64,000 nucleotides of DNA, from positions 1 to 64,000 of the forward strand of contig JBAXSU010000002.1 of assembly GCA_037130535.1 (NCBI GenBank). The letters are read 5' to 3'. A model generated the notes under the pieces. It searched no databases. It had not been told where the DNA came from and was given only the letters and a program-made list of their open reading frames with translations. This DNA is from VFMC01 sp037130535 (GTDB lineage: Bacteria > Actinomycetota > Acidimicrobiia > Acidimicrobiales > Ilumatobacteraceae). Position 1 is the first letter of the stretch. Each line of letters opens with the position of its first letter. Below are positions 16,082 to 25,468 of the stretch, one piece after another. The position numbers and the translations under genes were made by a program.

Positions 16082-17626
16082 TCACGCCGCGTCGCTGCGC
16101 GGCATGAACCGCCACACCACGCCAGCCAGCACCACGCACACCAGGCCACCCATGGCCATCGCTGCATCCTGCCCGGCGATCCACCCCTCGCCCGCTGCCT
16201 TCACCAGGCCGGCGCTCAGATCGGGGTAGTCGGCCTGGTACCGCTCGGCCACGGCCAACGCACCGTTCAACGACCGGCTCACCGTGAGCACGATGTCGTC
16301 GCTCACCTGACTGCGGACGTCGTCGGGCAGCGTGGCCACCAGGTCGGCGAAGTAGCGGCTGTAGTACACCGACGACACCGCACCGAACAGGGCGATGCCC
16401 AACGCCCCGCCGAAGTCGCGGGTGACGTCGTTCACCGCCGACCCCACACCGGCCTGCTCGGGCGGCAGCGAGTTCATGATGGCGTTGGTGGTAGGCGTCG
16501 CGGTGAGGCCCACACCAGCACCCAGCAGCAGCGTGCCCAACCCGATGGGCAGGTATGGCATGTCGGCGCTCCAGAACGCCGCCCAACCGAACGCCAGGGC
16601 CATCACGATGAGGCCGAGCGCGATGACCCGGTTCGAGCCCCACGGCAGATCGAGCTTCGCCGACACCTGGGCCAACACCAGCATGCCGATGCTCGACGGC
16701 AGCACCGCCAGGCCGGCTTTCAGCGGCCCGTAGCCCAGCACGTTCTGGAAGAACTGGGCGCCCAGGAACGAGTAGCCGAACGAGGCGAAGAACACCAGCG
16801 TCACCGCCAGCGCGGCGATACCGAAACGCGGCCGCAGCAACGTGCGCACATCGAGCAGCGGATGCTGGGTGCTCAGTTCGCGGCGCACGAACAGCACACC
16901 GCTCAGCACTGCCAGCGCGAGGCCGACGAGCACCTTGCCCTCCAGGCCGGCGATGGGCCATTCGATGATGGCGAACAGCAGCGTGGCCACGAACACCACG
17001 CTGTACGCACCACCCAGCCAGTCGACCGTGTGGCCGGGCGAACCCGGGTCGCGGGGCAACGCCACCCACCCCAGCACCAGCGCGACGGCCGCAATGGGCA
17101 CGCCGATGAGGAACACGCTGCCCCACCAGAAGTGCTCGAGCATCAGGCCGCCGATCACCGGGCCCAGGGCGCCGCCCGCCGACGCCACACCAGCCCACAA
17201 CCCGATGGCACCCACCCGCTCCTTCGGGTCGGGATAGAGCGACGTGATGAACGACAGCGTGGTGGGGAACAGCATCGCCGTGGCCAGGCCGGTGAAGGCG
17301 CGAGCCACGATGAGCACCGAGGTGTCGCCCGCCCAGGCCGACACGATCGAACCGGGGATGACCAGCAACGCGCCCAACAGGAACATCAGGCGGCGGCCGT
17401 AGCGGTCGCCCACGGCACCGCTGATGAGGACGAACGACGTGAGTGCGATGGTGAACGAGTCGGAGATCCACGCGATGGCCGACCCCTCGGCGCCCAACGC
17501 AGCGGCAATGCTGGGCAACGCCACGTTGGTGACCGACATGTTCATCACGGCGGCGAACGCACCGAGCAGTAGCACTGCCAGGGTGAGACCCCGCTTGGGG
17601 GCGCGAGCCGATTCGACAGCAGACAT
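16082..17626 (-). CDS. MFS transporter, DHA2 (14-TM drug:H+ antiporter) family
   Basis: A 514-residue exporter-type permease with about 14 hydrophobic segments. Motif C-like and A-like sequences are visible: GDRYGRRLMFLLG between helices 2 and 3, and GPVIGGLMLEHFWWGSVFLIGVP in the helix 5 region, both typical of EmrB/QacA proteins. The ATG at 17626 follows a GTGAGG site that overlaps the stop of the amidohydrolase gene 8 nt upstream, so the two genes are one transcription and translation unit. It probably exports a product or substrate of that pathway, or an unrelated toxic compound. Confidence 0.85.
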   Translation of the reverse strand: MSAVESARAPKRGLTLAVLLLGAFAAVMNMSVTNVALPSIAAALGAEGSAIAWISDSFTIALTSFVLISGAVGDRYGRRLMFLLGALLVIPGSIVSAWAGDTSVLIVARAFTGLATAMLFPTTLSFITSLYPDPKERVGAIGLWAGVASAGGALGPVIGGLMLEHFWWGSVFLIGVPIAAVALVLGWVALPRDPGSPGHTVDWLGGAYSVVFVATLLFAIIEWPIAGLEGKVLVGLALAVLSGVLFVRRELSTQHPLLDVRTLLRPRFGIAALAVTLVFFASFGYSFLGAQFFQNVLGYGPLKAGLAVLPSSIGMLVLAQVSAKLDLPWGSNRVIALGLIVMALAFGWAAFWSADMPYLPIGLGTLLLGAGVGLTATPTTNAIMNSLPPEQAGVGSAVNDVTRDFGGALGIALFGAVSSVYYSRYFADLVATLPDDVRSQVSDDIVLTVSRSLNGALAVAERYQADYPDLSAGLVKAAGEGWIAGQDAAMAMGGLVCVVLAGVVWRFMPRSDAA

Positions 17627-17634
17627 ACCAGACC

Positions 17635-19359
17635 TCACAGAGAGTCGAGCGCGGCGCTGTTCTTCAGCACCGTGCCGGCGAACACGCCGGTGTGCTGGCC
17701 ATGATCCATGAAGACCTGGCCGTTGACGATGGTGTAGTCGTACCCCGACGCGCCCTGCACGTAGCGGCCCGCTCCACCGGGGAAATCGTACGCATACGTG
17801 GGCGGGGGCAGGTGGAGCGCATCGAAGTCGATCACGTTCACATCGGCGAACGCGCCCGGCTTCAACCGGCCGCGGCCGGCGATGCCGAACAGGTCGGCGG
17901 TGTCGCTGGTGAGGCGGCGCACGGCCTCTTCGATGCCCCATCGCTGCCGCTCGCGCACCCAGTAGGTGAGGAAGAACGTCGGTTGGCTGGCATCGAGGAT
18001 CTGGCCCACGTGCGCACCGGCGTCGGCCAGGCCGAGGGTGACGAGCGGATCGTCGAGCATCTCCTCCACCGCGTCGAGCCGCTGGTTGAGGAACGGGTAG
18101 CTGCACACCACCTCGCCGTTCGTCTCGAGCAGCAACTCGATGTAGGCCGCCGCAGGACTGATGCCACGCCGTCGGGCCTCGGCGTCGAGCGACGTGTCGG
18201 GGTGCAGGTCGTAGCGAGCGGTGTCGCCCTGGGAGACGATGAACAACTGGTCGAGGGGGAGGCCCGGCTCGATCTCGTCGGCCTCGGCGATGAGTCGTGC
18301 CCGGAACGTGGCGTCGCGGATCGCCATCATCTTCTTGCCGTTGATCATGCCGCGTAGTTCGCGCCACGCTTCGGAACGATCGAACACCGTGCGGGTGTCG
18401 AGACTGAACAGAACACCCACACTGCGCGCCGTGGTCTGCGGCCGCACGTTGGCGCCCCGCGCGTTCTCGTCCTTGGCGAAGCCGATCACCCGCGCGTACA
18501 GGTCGGGGCGGCTGTCGTGCTGGGTGAGACCGAAACTCACCGGCCGGCCGCTGCGCCGGCTCACCTCACCCATCCACGCAAGTTCGGCGCGGGTCTTCGG
18601 CACGTCGGCATCATCGCGCTCGCCCTCGCCGATTCGGCTGGCCGACTCGAACACTCCGGCACCGTGACGGCCGAGCACATCGGCGAACACGTACAGCTCG
18701 TCGGGCTGGGCATAGGTGCCCGGCACGGGCCGGCCGTCGGGCACCTTGTGCAGGAAGGTGCGGCTGGTGCTGAAGCCCAGTGCACCGCCCTTCATCGCCT
18801 CGTCGAGCAGATCGGCCATCACGGCCAGGTCGTCGGCAGTGGGAGCGTCCTTGTCGAGACCACGCTCACCCATCGCGTACTGCCGCAGCGCGCAGTGCCC
18901 CACCATGCCGCCGACGTTCACACCCTTCGGCATCCGACCGATGCTGGCCAGGTACTCGCCGTAGGTGACCCAGTCCCACGGCAGGCCGCTCATGATGGCG
19001 TCGCGCGGGATGTCTTCGACGCTCTCCATCAGTTCTGCCAGGTACTCGCGGTCGTCGGGCTTGCACGGCGCGAACGTGACCCCGCAGTTGCCCATCACCA
19101 CGCTGGTGATGCCGTGATAGCAGCTGCTCGACGCCACCGGGTCCCACGCCAACTGCGCATCGAGATGGGTGTGGATGTCGACGAACCCGGGCGTGACCAA
19201 GCGTCCCTCGGCGTCGATCTCGCGGGCCGTGCTACCCACGATGTCGGTACCGACTGCGGCGATGTGGTCGCCGGTGATGGCCACATCGGCGCGGTACGCG
19301 GGCGCGCCCGTGCCGTCGACCACCGTGCCGTTGCGGATGACGATGTCGTAGGTACCCAT
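17635..19359 (-). CDS. N-acyl-D-amino-acid deacylase-like amidohydrolase
   Basis: A 574-residue amidohydrolase-superfamily enzyme of the D-aminoacylase branch. It starts with the small beta domain (YDIVIRNGTVVDGTG), then the metal motif GFVDIHTHLDAQL (HxH at about 62-64), the metal-binding Cys/Glu region around MGNCGVTFAP, and a late catalytic Asp in LADAGAHVG. The C-terminal beta domain carries GRLKPGAFADVNVID. Relatives hydrolyse N-acyl-D-amino acids, D-glutamate derivatives or hydantoin-like amides; the exact substrate is unknown. A GGGAGG ribosome-binding site precedes the ATG and a possible -10 (TAGGGT) lies about 40 nt upstream on the same strand. An MFS exporter follows in the same operon. 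Confidence 0.85.
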   Translation of the reverse strand: MGTYDIVIRNGTVVDGTGAPAYRADVAITGDHIAAVGTDIVGSTAREIDAEGRLVTPGFVDIHTHLDAQLAWDPVASSSCYHGITSVVMGNCGVTFAPCKPDDREYLAELMESVEDIPRDAIMSGLPWDWVTYGEYLASIGRMPKGVNVGGMVGHCALRQYAMGERGLDKDAPTADDLAVMADLLDEAMKGGALGFSTSRTFLHKVPDGRPVPGTYAQPDELYVFADVLGRHGAGVFESASRIGEGERDDADVPKTRAELAWMGEVSRRSGRPVSFGLTQHDSRPDLYARVIGFAKDENARGANVRPQTTARSVGVLFSLDTRTVFDRSEAWRELRGMINGKKMMAIRDATFRARLIAEADEIEPGLPLDQLFIVSQGDTARYDLHPDTSLDAEARRRGISPAAAYIELLLETNGEVVCSYPFLNQRLDAVEEMLDDPLVTLGLADAGAHVGQILDASQPTFFLTYWVRERQRWGIEEAVRRLTSDTADLFGIAGRGRLKPGAFADVNVIDFDALHLPPPTYAYDFPGGAGRYVQGASGYDYTIVNGQVFMDHGQHTGVFAGTVLKNSAALDSL

Positions 19360-19480
19360 TCCCCGAGCCTCCCGACGAGCCGACTGACCCCGAAGCGTGA
19401 ACCCTAGGACATCTGTACCGGCGAGGGGAATGGCGGAACCGTTACAGAACCGGGTCAGAGCCGCACAGCACCTGACCCCC

Positions 19481-19486
19481 TACAGT
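19481..19486 (+). promoter_or_regulatory. -10 box of leaderless LLM/molybdoenzyme operon
   Basis: TACAGT, 7 nt before the ATG at 19494. Confidence 0.55.
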
Positions 19487-19493
19487 TCAGCCC

Positions 19494-20486
19494 ATGACCG
19501 CACGCAACTCGCTCGTCCGCATGGGCCTCCAGATCCCCAACTTCACCTACCCGGGCGTGGGTCCCGACGAGTTGTTCGAGCGCATCGCGCTCATCGCCAC
19601 TACCGCCGAGGCCAGTGGCTTCGACAGCGTGTGGGTGATGGACCACTTCTACCAACTGCCTATGCTCGGCAAGCCCGAGCAAGAGATGTTCGAGTGCTAC
19701 TCGCTGCTCACCGCGCTGGCCGCCCGCACCAGCACGGTGCGCCTCGGCGCCATGGTGGGCGGGATGACCTACCGCAACCCGGCGTTCCTGGCCAAGACCG
19801 TCACCGGCCTCGACGTCATCTCCCGTGGCCGCGCCATCTGGGGCATCGGCGCCGGCTGGTTCGAGATGGAACACAACGCGTACGGCTACGAGTTCGGTAC
19901 CTTCACCGACCGCTTCGAGAAGCTCGAAGAGGGCCTGCAGATCGCGAAGAGCATGTTCGTGAACGAGCGCACCACGTTCGCCGGCAAGTGGTTCCAGGTC
20001 ACCGACGCACTGAACGTGCCCAAGCCGGTGCAGGCCGGCGGCCCGCCCGTGCTCATCGGCGGCAGCGGCGAGAAGAAGACCCTGCGCATGGTCGCCCAGT
20101 ACGGCGACGCCTGCAACGTGTTCGGCGACGCCGCCACCGTGCGCCGCCTGATGGACGTGCTCGACGGCCACTGCGAGCGCCTCGGCCGCGACCCGGGCGA
20201 GATCTGCCGCACCCGCCTCGGCACGCTGGTGGTGGGCCGCACGATGGAAGAGGCCGAGGCCAAGGTGAGCGCCCGCTTCGGTGGCGGCAGCCTCGGCGAC
20301 ATGCCCGCCGACATCCAGGCCCGCCTGCGTGCCATGTTCATCATGGGCGATGCCGCGGCCGTGCAGGCACAGGTGCAGGAACTGCTCGACGCTGGCCTCG
20401 ACGGCATCGTGTTCAACATGCCCGATGCCCACGACGTCGAGGCGGTCGAGTTGGCCGGCGACATCCTCCGGCCGCTGCTCGGGTGA
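19494..20486 (+). CDS. LLM-class F420-dependent oxidoreductase
   Basis: A 330-residue luciferase-like TIM-barrel protein of the F420-dependent group: MGLQIPNFTYPGVG at the start, FDSVWVMDHFYQLP, the TVRLGAMVGGMTYRNPAFLAKTVTGLDVIS block, GRAIWGIGAGW, and PPVLIGGSGEKKTLRMVAQYGDACN. These features match F420-dependent enzymes of actinobacteria, which use reduced F420 to reduce imines or C=C bonds or to oxidise alcohols. The gene has a leaderless-type -10 box, and its stop overlaps the start of the molybdopterin oxidoreductase in a GTGA junction, so the two proteins are made together and may act on one substrate. Confidence 0.8.
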   Translation: MTARNSLVRMGLQIPNFTYPGVGPDELFERIALIATTAEASGFDSVWVMDHFYQLPMLGKPEQEMFECYSLLTALAARTSTVRLGAMVGGMTYRNPAFLAKTVTGLDVISRGRAIWGIGAGWFEMEHNAYGYEFGTFTDRFEKLEEGLQIAKSMFVNERTTFAGKWFQVTDALNVPKPVQAGGPPVLIGGSGEKKTLRMVAQYGDACNVFGDAATVRRLMDVLDGHCERLGRDPGEICRTRLGTLVVGRTMEEAEAKVSARFGGGSLGDMPADIQARLRAMFIMGDAAAVQAQVQELLDAGLDGIVFNMPDAHDVEAVELAGDILRPLLG

Positions 20487-22573
20487 CCACGTCGATGGAG
20501 GTCGTCAGCCCGTCACACCGCGTGCTCGGCACGTGCCACCACGACTGCCCCGACAGTTGCGGCTGGCAGGTGGAAGTGCGCGACGGCACCGCTGTGTCGA
20601 TGCGCGGCAACCCCGCCCACCCCTACAGCCAGGGCGAACTGTGCCCGAAGGTGAACCGCTTCCTCGACCGCGTGTACAGCCCGATGCGTGTCACCACGCC
20701 CCTGCGGCGGGTGGGCGCGAAGGGCGAGGGCCGCTTCGAGCCGGTGTCGTGGGACGACGCCCTGGCCGAGATCGCCACCCGCTTCCGGCACATCATCGAC
20801 ACCGACGGCCCAGGTGCCATCGTGCCGTACACCAGTGCTGGCAATCAGGGCCTGCTCGCACTGTTCTTCGGCGAACGCCTGTGGAACCACCTCGGCGTGG
20901 CCGCCACCTCGGGCGCGCTGTGCGGTCTCACGGCCGGGGCAGGTGCGGCGGCCACCAACGGCACCGGCAAGGCGCTCGACCCCAGCGAGATGCGCCACTC
21001 GAAGCTGATCATCCTGTGGGCCACCAACACCCGGCTCACCAACCGGCACCTCTGGCCCGTCGTCGAAGCGGCCCGCCGCGACGGCGCCCAGGTGGTGGTG
21101 ATCGACCCCATCCGCACCATCACCGCCGAGTCGGCCGACTGGTTCCTGCAGCCACTGCCCGGCACCGATGTGGCGCTGATGCTGGCGATGATGCACGTGC
21201 TGGTGCGCGACGACCTGCTCGACCACGAGTGGATCGCCGCGCACACCGAGGGCTTCGACGAGCTCGCCGCGCACGTGGCCGAGTGGACGCCCGAACGGGC
21301 GGCTTCGGTCACCGGCCTGGCCGCCGCCGACATCGAGCGACTGGCCACGCTGTACGGCACCATCCGGCCGGCGGCGATTCGCACCCTCATCGGTGGCGAG
21401 CACCACGAGCACGGCGCCATGTTCTTCCGCACCCTCGCCTGCCTGCCCGCCCTGGTGGGCGCCTGGCGCGACCTCGGCGGCGGTTTCGCCCGCAGTGTGG
21501 GCGTGTGGTGCGACGCAGCCGTCGACTTCACCGCGCTCACTCGTCCCGATCTGGCCCGACCCGATCTCACGTCTGGCCGCCTGCGGCGCGACCTGCCGAT
21601 GGTGCGCATGGCCGAGTGGCTGAACGACCCGGCCCCCTACGGCGGCCCGCCCGTGCGAGCCCTGGTGGCCGTCGGCGTGAATGCCGTCGTGTCGGTGCCC
21701 AACGCCGCCGGTGTGGTGCGCGGCCTACAACGCGACGACCTGTTCACCGTGGTGCACGAGCAGTTCCTCACCGACACCGCCCGCTTCGCCGACATCGTGC
21801 TGCCCGCCACCACCCACATCGAGGCAGTCGATGTGGTCACCTCGTGGGGCCACCTCAACATCGGCTGGAACGAAGCCGCCATCGATCCTGTCGGCGAAGC
21901 GGTGAGCAACAGCGAACTCCACCGTCGTCTCGCCGCTGCGCTGGGCTGTACCGAACCAGCGCTGTTCGACGACGACCTCACCGTGCTGCGCGACATCCTC
22001 CCGGGTATCGACCTCGAGCAGTTGCGTGGCGACGGGTTCGTGCGGGCCCCCGCCTACCCGGCCGACGGACGCCCCTGGGCCGAGGGCGGATTCCCCACCG
22101 CCAGCGGCAAGGTCGAGTTGGCCAGCGACGCACTCGCCGCACGCGGCCTGCCGCGACTACCCACGTACACCCCGGCGAACGAGTCGATGGGCAGCGCTGC
22201 GGCGGCCCGCTTCCCGTTCGCGCTGCTCACCCCCAAACAACACGTCCGCTTCCTGAACTCCAGTTACTCGCACCTGCCCAAGCACGCGGCCGCCGAAGGT
22301 GCCCCCTACGTCGAGATGGTGGCCGCCGATGCCGCAGGTCTCGGGGTGGTCGACGGGCAGTCCGTACGGGTGCACAACGACCGCGGCGAGTTGCGGGTGC
22401 CGGTGAAGGTGACCGAGCGACTGCGGCCTGGCGTGGTGGCCATCCCGTGGGGGTGGTGGGGGGCCAGCCATGCCGACGGCATCGGCGCCAACGCCCTCAC
22501 CAACGACACCCTCACCGACTGGGGCGGCGGCGTCGCCTACAGCGACACCCTCGTCGCCATCACCCCCGCCTGA
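20483..22573 (+). CDS. Molybdopterin-dependent oxidoreductase (formate dehydrogenase/DMSO reductase superfamily)
   Basis: A 696-residue catalytic subunit of the bis-MGD molybdoenzyme superfamily. The N-terminal CHHDCPDSC plus a downstream GELCPK cysteine form a 4Fe-4S site. The body includes VSWDDALAEIATRF and the WATNTRLTNRHLW and VVIDPIRTITAESADWFLQPLPGTD cofactor-binding blocks. The C-terminal molydopterin dinucleotide-binding domain begins near FALLTPKQHVRFLNS. The active-site metal ligand region reads TSGALCGLTAGAG. No iron-sulphur or membrane partner subunit is adjacent, so it is probably a soluble single-subunit enzyme. Start: GTG at 20483, overlapping the upstream stop by 4 nt; an ATG at 20495 is possible. 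Confidence 0.85.
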   Translation: MTTSMEVVSPSHRVLGTCHHDCPDSCGWQVEVRDGTAVSMRGNPAHPYSQGELCPKVNRFLDRVYSPMRVTTPLRRVGAKGEGRFEPVSWDDALAEIATRFRHIIDTDGPGAIVPYTSAGNQGLLALFFGERLWNHLGVAATSGALCGLTAGAGAAATNGTGKALDPSEMRHSKLIILWATNTRLTNRHLWPVVEAARRDGAQVVVIDPIRTITAESADWFLQPLPGTDVALMLAMMHVLVRDDLLDHEWIAAHTEGFDELAAHVAEWTPERAASVTGLAAADIERLATLYGTIRPAAIRTLIGGEHHEHGAMFFRTLACLPALVGAWRDLGGGFARSVGVWCDAAVDFTALTRPDLARPDLTSGRLRRDLPMVRMAEWLNDPAPYGGPPVRALVAVGVNAVVSVPNAAGVVRGLQRDDLFTVVHEQFLTDTARFADIVLPATTHIEAVDVVTSWGHLNIGWNEAAIDPVGEAVSNSELHRRLAAALGCTEPALFDDDLTVLRDILPGIDLEQLRGDGFVRAPAYPADGRPWAEGGFPTASGKVELASDALAARGLPRLPTYTPANESMGSAAAARFPFALLTPKQHVRFLNSSYSHLPKHAAAEGAPYVEMVAADAAGLGVVDGQSVRVHNDRGELRVPVKVTERLRPGVVAIPWGWWGASHADGIGANALTNDTLTDWGGGVAYSDTLVAITPA

Positions 22574-22577
22574 CTCG

Positions 22578-22608
22578 CCCAGCCCCAGCCCCAGCCCCAG
22601 CCCCAGCC
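22578..22608. repeat. CCCCAG hexanucleotide repeat
   Basis: A CCCAG start followed by four perfect CCCCAG units, ending CC, just after the molybdoenzyme stop codon. It lies in the 233-bp gap before the PRC-MgtE_N gene. The rest of the gap holds only a leaderless-type promoter at its right end and two copies of ACGCTCACG. It is a likely slippage site. Confidence 0.7.
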
Positions 22609-22794
22609 TGATCCGTGAGCCCGGCCGCCCTCCACGCCGGTCGACGCTCACGAAGCTCACTGTTTGGAGAGCGTGGGGCCCGTTCCACCCGGTGCACGCT
22701 CACGGATGTCGGGGGCCGGGACGGGGCGATGGGGCGGGCCGAGGGCGACGTCGGACCGTGGATATGGGGGCCGACCAGCGGAGATGCACCGGGG

Positions 22795-22800
22795 TAGCCT
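22795..22800 (+). promoter_or_regulatory. -10 box of leaderless PRC-MgtE_N-CBS gene
   Basis: TAGCCT, 6 nt before the ATG at 22807. Confidence 0.5.
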
Positions 22801-22806
22801 TGCGAG

Positions 22807-24060
22807 ATGGCCGGCGATCTCATCTACGCATTCCGGGTCATGCGCCTGCCGTTGCTCGACGCCGGCGGCTCGCCCATCGGCCGGCTCGAAGACATCGTCG
22901 TCATCCCGCCCCAGGGGGGTGCCGCGCCTCGCGTGCTCGGCTTCGTCGCGCTCAGCCAGCGCCGCCGCATCTTCGTCAACGTCGGCCGCATCGGCACCCT
23001 CGACAGCGACGGTGCCCGCCTGCGCAGTTGGGACGTCGACCTCAACCCGTTCAAGTCGCGCTCGGGCGAGGTGCTCATCGGCCGCGATCTCATCGACAGC
23101 CGCGTCGGCGACGAAACCGTCAGCGATGTGGCCCTCGAGCCGGGTGGCGACGGCCGCCAGACCTGGTGGGAGATCAGCAAGGTGCGCCTGGCCCGGCGCA
23201 CTGCGCTGCGCCGCCGGCCCAGCTACCGCCTGCTCGACTACGACGAGGTACCCAGCCTGTTCGGTGCCACGGCAGGCAACGAGATCGCCGTCGAGGCTGC
23301 CCGCCTGCGCGACATGCACCCCAGCGACGTGGCCGGCGTCGTGCGCGGCTTGCCACTCACCCAGCGCAAGCAGTTGGCTGCGGTGATGGACGACGAACGA
23401 CTCGCCGACCTGCTCGAAGAACTGCCCGAAAGCGAGCAGTTGCGCATCATCGAAGGCCTCGACCTCGAACGACTCGCCGACGTACTCGAGGAGATGGAGT
23501 ACGACGACGCGGCCGACCTGCTGGCCGAAATGCCCGGCGAGCAGCGCACCCGCGTGCTTGACGCGATGGACGATGAGGACGCCGACGTGATGCGGCGCCT
23601 GCTCGCCTACGACGAGGGCACCGCTGGGTCGCTGATGACCCCCGACATCATCGTGCTCGGCCCCACCGCCACCGTGGCCGAAGCCCTGGCCGAGGTGCGC
23701 GACCCCGAGTGGCTCGTCAGCATCGCCGCCCAGGTGTTCGTCGTGCAGCCGCCCTACAAGGCGCCCACCGGCACCTACCTCGGCGTCGTGCACTTCCAGC
23801 GCCTGCTGCGCGAGCCGCCCAGCATGGAACTCGGCCGCTGCCTCGACCAAGAGCCCACCATCCCGCCCGACATGAGCGAGCGAGAAGTGGCCGAGCGGTT
23901 GGCCAGCTACAACCTGCTCGCCGTCGGCGTGTGCGACGAGTCCGGACGACTGCTCGGTGCCATCACCGTCGACGACGTACTCGACCGCACATTGCCCGCC
24001 GGGTGGCGCCAGCGTCGCCGAGTGTCGACCCACCCCGCGCAGCAGGGGGCGGGCACATGA
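22807..24060 (+). CDS. PRC-barrel / MgtE N-terminal / CBS domain protein
   Basis: A 417-residue soluble protein. Residues ~1-90 and ~95-150 look like two PRC-barrel-type beta domains. Residues ~165-280 are an MgtE intracellular N domain with its superhelical repeats (DVAGVVRGLP, LADLLEELPE, LADVLEEMEYDDAADLLAEMP). A CBS pair follows (GTAGSLMTPDIIVLGPTATVAEAL and LLAVGVCDESGRLLGAITVDDVLD). The membrane channel domain of MgtE is absent. Proteins of this layout paired with DUF1003 are common in actinobacteria, and a Mg2+- or nucleotide-sensing role is plausible but unproven. Its TGA overlaps the ATG of the DUF1003 gene (ATGA at 24057-24060). Confidence 0.8.
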   Translation: MAGDLIYAFRVMRLPLLDAGGSPIGRLEDIVVIPPQGGAAPRVLGFVALSQRRRIFVNVGRIGTLDSDGARLRSWDVDLNPFKSRSGEVLIGRDLIDSRVGDETVSDVALEPGGDGRQTWWEISKVRLARRTALRRRPSYRLLDYDEVPSLFGATAGNEIAVEAARLRDMHPSDVAGVVRGLPLTQRKQLAAVMDDERLADLLEELPESEQLRIIEGLDLERLADVLEEMEYDDAADLLAEMPGEQRTRVLDAMDDEDADVMRRLLAYDEGTAGSLMTPDIIVLGPTATVAEALAEVRDPEWLVSIAAQVFVVQPPYKAPTGTYLGVVHFQRLLREPPSMELGRCLDQEPTIPPDMSEREVAERLASYNLLAVGVCDESGRLLGAITVDDVLDRTLPAGWRQRRRVSTHPAQQGAGT

Positions 24061-24602
24061 CCCGGCGCGACGACCTCACCACACCGCGCCAGCCGCGCCG
24101 TATCGACGTCCACTACGACTCGGAGGCCTTCGGCCGCTTCAGCGAGAGTGTCGCTCGATTCATCGGCACCGGCCGCTTCCTCGTCTACCAGACCGTGTTC
24201 TGTATCGCGTGGGTGGTGTGGAACTTCCTCGGTCCGAGCAGCCTGCGCTTCGACCCGTGGCAGTTCATCGGCCTCACCCTGTTGCTGTCGCTGCAGGCCG
24301 CCTACGCTGCGCCGCTCATCCTGCTCGCCCAGAACCGGCAGGAGCAGCGCGACCGGGTGCAGACCGAACTCGATCGCCGGGTGGCCGAACGCACCCAGGC
24401 CGATACCGAGTTCCTCGCCCGCGAGATCGCGAGCATCCGCCTGTCCCTGGCCGATGTGGCCACCACCAGCGAGGTGGGCGAGTACCTCGAGCGGCTCACC
24501 GACGCGGTCGAGCGGATGAACGAACGCCTCGGCGAACTCGAGGTCAGGGCCACCAAGGCCGAGCCCGGCTCCGCAGCGCTCGATCAGCCGCGAGACGACT
24601 GA
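24057..24602 (+). CDS. DUF1003 membrane protein
   Basis: A 181-residue protein with two central membrane helices (about 43-60 and 72-95) and the DUF1003 core: a FSESVARFIGTGRFLVYQT start, IAWVVWNFL, the DPWQFIGLTLLLSLQAAYAAPLILLAQNRQ block, and then a long C-terminal coiled coil. The function is unknown; the constant pairing with the MgtE_N-CBS protein (here a 4-nt overlap) suggests one membrane-associated complex. Its 3' end overlaps the convergent hydrolase gene by 19 bp. Confidence 0.85.
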   Translation: MTRRDDLTTPRQPRRIDVHYDSEAFGRFSESVARFIGTGRFLVYQTVFCIAWVVWNFLGPSSLRFDPWQFIGLTLLLSLQAAYAAPLILLAQNRQEQRDRVQTELDRRVAERTQADTEFLAREIASIRLSLADVATTSEVGEYLERLTDAVERMNERLGELEVRATKAEPGSAALDQPRDD

Positions 24603-25468
24603 GTGTCGCCCGCCGCCACGGCCGCGGCGACCTGGTCGACGAGGGCGCGAGTGGCGGCGCTGAACTCGGTCGGAGACTCCCACGGCACCAGGTGGTCGCC
24701 CGCCACCTCCACCGCGTGGGCCCCCAGGGCAGCGGCCAGTTCGCGCTGCTTGCGCGGCCGCACCAAGCGGTCGCGGGTGGTGATGAGCGCCGCCGCAGGT
24801 TTGCCGAGCAGATGCGCCCACGGTCGGGCGTCGTAGCGGCTGAGCGCGAGCCCGGCATGCACGATGGCCACCGAATCGCCGCGTCGGGTCTCGGCCTCGA
24901 GCCACGGAACCAACTCGTGCAGCGGATGGTCGGGCCCCATCAGCCGGGCCAGGCCGAACCGCAACGAGCGGGGGAACGCCCATGAGCGCAGCAACGGACC
25001 GAGCAGGCGGACTGTGCGCCACCGCAGCCGCTCGGCGCGGGTGGCCCGCCACTCGAGCGCTGTGGCCTGCACCACCATGCCCGCCACCAGATCGGGGTGT
25101 CGATGAGCGAGGTGCAGGCTGATCGGTCCACCCATCGAGTAGCCCACGGTGATGACCGGACCCACACCCAACACCCGAAGCATCTCGGCAGCATCGTCGG
25201 CAGCGTCGTCGAGGTGGAACGGTGCCGTGGTGCGCAGCCCGCGGCCGTGCCCGCGGTGGTCGATGCCGATGAACGAGTAGCGCTCGGCCAGAGCCTCGTA
25301 CGCGGTGAAGAACTGCAGGTCGGCGCTGGCCGTCCAGCCGTGCAGCAGCAGCACCGTGGGCGCAGCGGGATCAGCATGCTGGTGGTGACGGATGAACACC
25401 TCACCGCTGCCAGGCAGCAGCACGGTTCGACCCGGAGGCAACCAGGGCAAGCGCAGCGGCGTGCTCAC
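24584..25468 (-). CDS. Alpha/beta hydrolase
   Basis: A 294-residue serine hydrolase-type alpha/beta fold: the oxyanion motif LLHGWTASADL, IDHRGHGRG, the nucleophile elbow VGYSMGGPIS with serine, an acid in the TTRDRLVRP region and the catalytic His in AGDHLVPWE. The substrate is unknown. It starts at a GTG that overlaps the stop of the dehydrogenase-like gene (GTGA, 25465-25468), so it is the last gene of a three-gene unit starting at 26599. Confidence 0.8.
   Translation of the reverse strand: MSTPLRLPWLPPGRTVLLPGSGEVFIRHHQHADPAAPTVLLLHGWTASADLQFFTAYEALAERYSFIGIDHRGHGRGLRTTAPFHLDDAADDAAEMLRVLGVGPVITVGYSMGGPISLHLAHRHPDLVAGMVVQATALEWRATRAERLRWRTVRLLGPLLRSWAFPRSLRFGLARLMGPDHPLHELVPWLEAETRRGDSVAIVHAGLALSRYDARPWAHLLGKPAAALITTRDRLVRPRKQRELAAALGAHAVEVAGDHLVPWESPTEFSAATRALVDQVAAAVAAGDTQSSRG

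Noticed and set aside
15881..17572. 563-codon frame opposite the MFS transporter
   Set aside because: Extremely Arg/His/Gln-rich, no motifs; the MFS protein has clear membrane helices.
20281..22611. 776-codon frame overlapping the molybdoenzyme
   Set aside because: Arg/Pro/His-rich out-of-frame reading; the molybdoenzyme shows its iron-sulphur and cofactor motifs.
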